Origin: RGIG2945 sp045540355
GTDB lineage: Bacteria > Bacillota > Clostridia > Oscillospirales > Acutalibacteraceae
DNA length: 8,778 nucleotides
Direction of reading: 5' to 3'
Assembly (NCBI GenBank): GCA_045540355.1
Contig: JAZQHB010000012.1
Span: forward strand, 1 to 8,778
Below the pieces are notes generated by a model, which did no database searches, was not told the DNA's origin, and worked only from the letters and a program-made list of their open reading frames with translations. Of this stretch, positions 5,602-8,778 are shown in pieces. Both the position numbers and the translations under genes were made by a program. Position 1 is the first letter of the stretch. Every line of letters starts with the position of its first letter.

Positions 5602-5901
5602 TTATACCTCGTAATTTCTCAAAGTCAAAACTAATCTTCCCAAGTGCTTGTATCCGTCGATGTTCTTATCCGACACCCTGTACTTGGGTCGGTCATCTCC
5701 GGCAGTATTGATGTAACAGGAAAGCCTTCCTTTCTTAAAGCGTTTTTTTCGGTCAAAGAACAGGAACATTCCTTCATATATACCGTAGTCGGTAAAATGG
5801 TTTCCGCCGTCCGCACGGAAGATAACAATATCTTCGCTGCACCCCTGCAAAAAGCAGTCGGGTATCGTAACATAAGCCGTAACCTCTTTTTCGTCAATCA
5901 C
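5602..5901 (-). CDS. UmuD/S24-like protein lacking the catalytic Ser-Lys pair
   Basis: This 99-residue protein aligns by eye with the S24 (LexA/UmuD) fold: VIFRADGGNHFTDYGIYEGM followed by FLFFDRKKRFKKG resembles UmuD's [20 protein letters not shown]. The nucleophile Ser of GDSM is replaced by N34, and the position of the active-site Lys appears to be S77 (KYRVSD). It is shorter than UmuD (139) and lacks its cleavable N-terminal arm, so it looks like a pre-processed, non-catalytic UmuD' form. It starts with GTG at 5901 behind AAGGAGG, 12 bases after the polymerase gene. The order is polymerase then UmuD-like, opposite to E. coli umuDC. The S24 assignment rests on this short alignment and should be checked by structure prediction. 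Confidence 0.6.
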   Translation of the reverse strand: MIDEKEVTAYVTIPDCFLQGCSEDIVIFRADGGNHFTDYGIYEGMFLFFDRKKRFKKGRLSCYINTAGDDRPKYRVSDKNIDGYKHLGRLVLTLRNYEV

Positions 5902-5913
5902 ATTAAGACCTCC

Positions 5914-7149
5914 TTAACCAACCATACCTGTCGGCATAGTGATTTCGGCTTTTTCCAGTGGTAGCCGCAGGTTCTGACAAAGAACCCCATTCCTTATGCT
6001 GTCCTTTCCGAAACGCCGTCTGATTTCTTCAACACACTTTTCCATTCGCTCCAATTTGTCCTGCTTTGCGGCGTCCATAAACATATCTATTTGACGGGGC
6101 GTGTCTTGTGGAATAAGATTTATGGCTTGTACTGTCACAGAACGGATAGGGTTGTTCCACCCATATCTTTTTTCAAACAACTGAAAAGCGGTCTTTGCAA
6201 TAATCATCGGAGACTGTGTAGGAAGTGCAATCTTCGTCTGCCATTGCCTTGTATTGAGTGTGTTGTCTCTAATATGTATTGCGACACCTTCTGCACTTAG
6301 TCCGTGAACACGGAGCTTGTGTCCGATGTCTTGGGTTAATTCGAGAAACACGGGCCACACCTGCTCCGGTTTCTCTAAATCTGCTACTGTTGTTATACCG
6401 TGTCCTACACTTTTTATAGGAGAAACGAAGTCTTTCTTGGCAACAAGGGAAAGGTCGTTGCCGTTGGCATAGTTCCATAAAACTACTCCGTTCTTTCCTA
6501 ATCTTCTGCGTAAGAACTCAGGGTCGGTATTCGCTAAATCCCCGATGGTACGAATACAATAGCTGTCAAGCACTCGCTGGGTTGCCCGTCCTACACCGAG
6601 CAGGTCAGCGGCAGGAAGTCCCCAAATCTTTTCTCTGAATGTGTCCTTTGGTATCACGGTTACTGCGTCCGGTTTCTTCATATCCGAGCCGAGCTTCGCA
6701 AATATCTTATTAAAGGAAACACCCACAGAAATCGTCAAGCCGAGTTCAAACTTCATCGTTTCACGAATTTCATTTGCCACCTTTTCCGGCGAACCGAAAA
6801 GGCTTTCCGTCCCGCTAATATCCAACCAACACTCGTCCATACCATACGGTTCAACTTGGTCGGTATATCGCTCATACACGCTTCTCGCAAGCTTTGAGTA
6901 TTTGATATACTCCTCATAATGGGGCGGTACTACAACCAAGTCCTTGCACTTCTGTTTAGCCTGCCATACTGCGTCCCCGGTTTTCACATCAAAAGCCTTT
7001 GCTTTGTAGTTCTTTGCAAGCACAATACCGTGTCGCTCCTCCACAGAGCCGCAAACAGCAATCGGATATTTTTTCAATGCGGGGTCGAGCATACATTCGA
7101 CGCTGGCATAGAAGTTATTCATATCACAATGAAGTATGCTTCGTAACAT
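5914..7149 (-). CDS. Y-family translesion DNA polymerase (UmuC/DinB-like)
   Basis: This 411-residue protein is an error-prone polymerase that copies past DNA lesions. The active site is complete: D9 in HCDMNNFYASVE, and D105-E106 in YGMDECWLDISG. Y14 stands at the usual steric gate. A helix-hairpin-helix-like region (about 178-210, WGLPAADLLGVGRATQRVL) and the little-finger domain (about 245-345) follow. QIDMF (353-357) matches the sliding-clamp binding motif QxxLF. Length and organisation fit UmuC-type enzymes of Firmicutes mobile elements. It is the first gene of the operon starting at the perfect promoter 7218-7246, with repressor-type operators over that promoter. The UmuD-like gene follows. 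No recognisable LexA box was seen, so induction probably runs through the XRE/ImmA pair. Confidence 0.92.
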   Translation of the reverse strand: MLRSILHCDMNNFYASVECMLDPALKKYPIAVCGSVEERHGIVLAKNYKAKAFDVKTGDAVWQAKQKCKDLVVVPPHYEEYIKYSKLARSVYERYTDQVEPYGMDECWLDISGTESLFGSPEKVANEIRETMKFELGLTISVGVSFNKIFAKLGSDMKKPDAVTVIPKDTFREKIWGLPAADLLGVGRATQRVLDSYCIRTIGDLANTDPEFLRRRLGKNGVVLWNYANGNDLSLVAKKDFVSPIKSVGHGITTVADLEKPEQVWPVFLELTQDIGHKLRVHGLSAEGVAIHIRDNTLNTRQWQTKIALPTQSPMIIAKTAFQLFEKRYGWNNPIRSVTVQAINLIPQDTPRQIDMFMDAAKQDKLERMEKCVEEIRRRFGKDSIRNGVLCQNLRLPLEKAEITMPTGMVG

Positions 7150-7162
7150 TTTTTGAACCCCC

Positions 7163-7191
7163 TTGACATTTTGGGTAGTTTGGTGTACACT
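7163..7191 (+). promoter_or_regulatory. Promoter of the XRE repressor gene
   Basis: TTGACA (7163-7168) is followed after 17 bases by TACACT (7186-7191), directed towards the repressor at 7298. The -10 box is only partly consensus. One diverged operator-like copy (7175-7188) lies between the boxes, which would allow self-repression. Confidence 0.55.
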
Positions 7192-7270
7192 ATGTGTAGT
7201 TCAACTTCCCAATTCATATTATATACACTTCAACTGTACTTGTCAAGGGCAAATGGGTAGTTCAACTGTA
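7175..7270. promoter_or_regulatory. Array of AGTTCAACT-type operators
   Basis: Copies in one orientation are GTAGTTCAACTTCC (7196-7209), ACACTTCAACTGTA (7225-7238) and GTAGTTCAACTGTA (7257-7270), with a diverged GTAGTTTGGTGTAC at 7175-7188. The core AGTTCAACT is a 9-base palindrome. Spacing of 29 and 32 bases puts the three main sites on about the same face of the helix. They cover both divergent promoters and are the likely targets of the XRE protein. Confidence 0.7.
7218..7246 (-). promoter_or_regulatory. Consensus promoter of the polymerase operon
   Basis: Read on the minus strand, TTGACA (7246-7241), a 17-base spacer and TATAAT (7223-7218) form a perfect sigma-A promoter, about 70 bases before the ATG at 7149. 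A full operator copy (7225-7238) lies within the spacer and two more flank the promoter. Such a strong promoter needs a repressor, and one is encoded divergently. Confidence 0.85.
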
Positions 7271-7297
7271 AATATTCTTTTAAGGAGTGAAATCACA

Positions 7298-7708
7298 ATG
7301 ACATTCGGTGAAAAAGTCAAGGCTGAAAGAACAAAGCTTGGTATGAGTCAAGATGAGTTGGCAGCTAAAATCGGCGTAACCCGACGCATAATTGGTTCTT
7401 ATGAAAATGATAAATCCCGTCCGAGAGGAATGGAAAGATATAAGAAGCTGGCAGAATCCTTAAATGTAAATGTGAATTATCTGCTGTCTGAGGATGACGC
7501 TTTCATCGCCGATGTAGAGGATAAATACGGACGCAGAGGGGCAAGACAGGCTCAGGAGTTGCTTGCAGAAGTTACCGGTCTGTTTGCCGGCGGCGAAATG
7601 GCTGACGAGGATATGCGTGAAATGGTTGACGCTATTCAGGAAGCATATCTTATTGCAAAGAAGAACAATAAAAAATACACCCCGAAGAAATACCGCAAAG
7701 ACGAGTAA
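7298..7708 (+). CDS. XRE-family repressor (ImmR-like)
   Basis: This 136-residue protein has a Cro/C1-type helix-turn-helix at about 5-62 (MSQDELAAKIGVTRR, then IIGSYENDKSRPRG, ending LNVNVNYLL). A C-terminal region of about 70 residues probably serves dimerisation. The ATG at 7298 follows AAGGAG with a 10-base gap. A longer frame to 7163 would run through the promoter and operators and is not used. An ImmA protease gene follows 99 bases downstream in the same direction, the same pairing as immR-immA of ICEBs1. The likely role is to repress the divergent polymerase operon and itself until the protease destroys it. Confidence 0.88.
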   Translation: MTFGEKVKAERTKLGMSQDELAAKIGVTRRIIGSYENDKSRPRGMERYKKLAESLNVNVNYLLSEDDAFIADVEDKYGRRGARQAQELLAEVTGLFAGGEMADEDMREMVDAIQEAYLIAKKNNKKYTPKKYRKDE

Positions 7709-7807
7709 TCCTCAAAGTGAACTAAGTCCAATATATGGGACACATAATAGTTTATAATTTATTATAGGTTAATATCCGATATACTATAATATGGGAGGTG
7801 AGCCGGA

Positions 7808-8341
7808 TTGGGGTATTACACTACGGCTGAGATTGTGAAAATCGTAAACAAGCTCATTGACCGTTGCGGTACTCGTGACCCGTACAAGGTCGCAAAAGAG
7901 CTTGGTATCAATGTTATCTACCGGAATTTTGACAAGCAGCGTGGAGCATACAAGGTTATTCTGAAGAACCGCTTTGTTTTTCTTAAAAACGGTATGCACC
8001 CGGTCGTGGAGCAGATAGTGCTATGGCACGAAATCGGGCACGATGTTCTACACAGGCAAGAAGCGGTTGCTGTCGGCGGGTTCAAAGAGTTCAACATCTT
8101 TGATATGAGAGAGAACCGTATGGAGTATGAAGCAAATATCTTCGCTTCTCAGGCTTCGCTCCCGGACGACACCATTTTGGAATACATTAAAAACGGCTAT
8201 GACATTCAGCAGATTGCACGGGCAATGTGTTCCGACATAAACCTGATTGCTCTGAAAGTGGATACGCTGATTGCACAGGGCTATCAACTTCGCAAACAGG
8301 AACACCAAAACGATTTTCTTAAATACAGCAAAAAAATATAA
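7808..8341 (+). CDS. immA: ImmA-type metalloprotease (anti-repressor)
   Basis: This 177-residue protein has HEIGH (H74, E75, H78) in VLWHEIGHDVLHR, and ENRMEYEANIFASQASLPDD with E106 as the likely third zinc ligand. Length and motifs fit ImmA of ICEBs1, which cleaves the repressor ImmR after DNA damage or cell-cell signalling. TTG at 7808 is the start, with GGAGG 9 bases upstream; neither the GTG at 7798 nor the ATG at 7791 is in frame. The 99-base gap from the repressor gene is AT-rich and contains TATAAT-like boxes (7753-7758, 7785-7790), so it may have an extra promoter, but no good -35 box is seen. Confidence 0.88.
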   Translation: MGYYTTAEIVKIVNKLIDRCGTRDPYKVAKELGINVIYRNFDKQRGAYKVILKNRFVFLKNGMHPVVEQIVLWHEIGHDVLHRQEAVAVGGFKEFNIFDMRENRMEYEANIFASQASLPDDTILEYIKNGYDIQQIARAMCSDINLIALKVDTLIAQGYQLRKQEHQNDFLKYSKKI

Positions 8342-8376
8342 GACCGTCAAGCCTCGTTTGAGCCTGACGGTCTTTT
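8340..8376. terminator. Bidirectional terminator
   Basis: AAGACCGTCA (8340-8349) pairs with TGACGGTCTT (8365-8374), with a small inner CTC/GAG pairing, and TTTT follows on the plus strand. It begins at the last base of the immA stop codon. In the other direction the hairpin lies just after the stop of the HxlR remnant, so it serves both convergent genes. Confidence 0.8.
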
Positions 8377-8378
8377 CG

Positions 8379-8621
8379 TTATTTATTACATTTTTCTTTA
8401 TAATCTTCGCCCCAACTCCACATAGCGTCGAGAATAGGTTTCAAGCTTTGTCCCAATTCTGTCAGGGAGTATTCTACTCTCGGCGGTACTTCGGCATATA
8501 CCTTTCGGTTTACGAGTCCGTTTTCTTCCATATCACGAAGCTGAGCAGTCAGAACCTTTTGGGAAACGCTGCCGATTGATTTTTTCAGCTCTCCAAAACG
8601 CTTTGTCCCCGGCAGTAATGC
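8379..8621 (-). pseudogene. HxlR-family transcription regulator, 5'-truncated
   Basis: The frame ends at TAA (8381-8379). Its 80 codons read LLPGTKRFGELKKSIGSVSQ, KVLTAQLRDMEENGLVNRKV, YAEVPPRVEYSLTELGQSLK, PILDAMWSWGEDYKEK. This is the recognition helix and wing of a HxlR/MarR-like winged-helix regulator. The usual first 25-30 residues (the CPV...GGKW part) are missing: an in-frame TGA stands at 8624-8622, and none of the three upstream frames restores the family pattern. No start codon with RBS is visible. HxlR regulators sense thiol or aldehyde stress, but this copy is probably dead. Confidence 0.75.
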
Positions 8622-8725
8622 TCATGTACGGTAAAGAAGCAAGCAACCGAAAACAAGAGATAGACCGCCAGCACTACACTATTCCGAACCAAAGACCAAA
8701 AGATAAGCATTGTGGGAAAATCTAA
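8618..8725 (+). pseudogene. Unidentified gene 3' end abutting the HxlR remnant
   Basis: An open plus-strand frame reads MLMYGKEASNRKQEIDRQHY then TIPNQRPKDKHCGKI and stops at TAA (8723-8725). It is hydrophilic and protein-like in composition. It has no RBS before the ATGs at 8618 or 8624, and in-frame codons continue leftward into the HxlR remnant, so the true start appears to be lost. I do not recognise the family. It may be the tail of a mobile-element protein. Confidence 0.3.
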
Positions 8726-8748
8726 ACTTTTGGATTTTCCTACAATGC
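8707..8748. repeat. 16-bp near-perfect inverted repeat
   Basis: GCATTGTGGGAAAATC (8707-8722) and GATTTTCCTACAATGC (8733-8748) match at 15 of 16 positions, with the odd pair a G-U in RNA. The loop is 10 bases. No T run follows on either strand, so it is not an ordinary terminator. A recombination, transfer-origin or protein-binding site is possible. Confidence 0.5.
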
Positions 8749-8778
8749 CAACTACGGCGGAATCCCTCCCACTCCTTA

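Noticed and set aside
8745..8778. ATG at 8745 starting a new plus-strand protein (MPTTAESLPLL).
   Set aside because: It lies inside the arm of the inverted repeat, has no RBS, and only 11 codons are visible.

Overview
The window looks like the regulatory and recombination end of an integrated mobile element (an integrative conjugative element or a relative) from a gut-type member of the Clostridia (Bacillota). The evidence is strong AGGAGG-type ribosome binding sites, moderate to low GC, consensus sigma-A promoters, and a gene set (Tn916-like integrase and excisionases, sigma-like protein, XRE/ImmA pair, Com-like zinc ribbon) typical of such elements in Lachnospiraceae and Oscillospiraceae. 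No tRNA, rRNA or CRISPR array was seen, and no conjugation gene lies in the window, so the conjugative nature is inferred.

Layout. Positions 1-169 (minus) carry the start of a large MmeI-like restriction/methyltransferase gene. It has its own promoter and upstream TTACGACA/TGTCGTAA repeats. Positions 342-377 are a minus-strand terminator, and 382-435 may be the leftover 3' end of another gene. Positions 436-587 hold short repeats of the kind expected at an attachment site next to an integrase. From 588 to 7149 almost everything is on the minus strand. In transcription order (right to left) this is a Y-family DNA polymerase, a UmuD-like protein lacking both catalytic residues, a small conserved protein, an ImmA/IrrE-type metalloprotease, a Com-like zinc ribbon, a terminator, a sigma-70-like protein whose RBS lies inside a long hairpin, a MazF-like toxin with a zinc-ribbon tail, four tandem excisionase-like proteins, and the tyrosine integrase. 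At 7150-7297 a divergent promoter region carries three or four copies of an AGTTCAACT-type operator. From 7298 to 8341 (plus) lie an XRE repressor and a second, smaller ImmA protease, followed by a bidirectional terminator. The last 400 bases hold a 5'-truncated HxlR regulator on the minus strand, abutting an unrelated plus-strand gene end and a 16-bp inverted repeat.

How the parts may work together (inference). The XRE/ImmA pair resembles ImmR/ImmA of ICEBs1, where the protease removes the repressor after DNA damage. Here the repressor would sit on operators overlapping a perfect TTGACA-17-TATAAT promoter that drives the polymerase operon. Loss of repression would switch on a mutagenic-type polymerase with a UmuD-like partner. 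Through the sigma-like protein, whose translation appears gated by RNA structure, it could also switch on the MazF/Xis/Int excision module. The most unusual points are the inverted, catalytically dead UmuD-like gene, the RBS-sequestering hairpin, the orphan zinc-tailed MazF inside the recombination operon, and the four tandem Xis paralogs.
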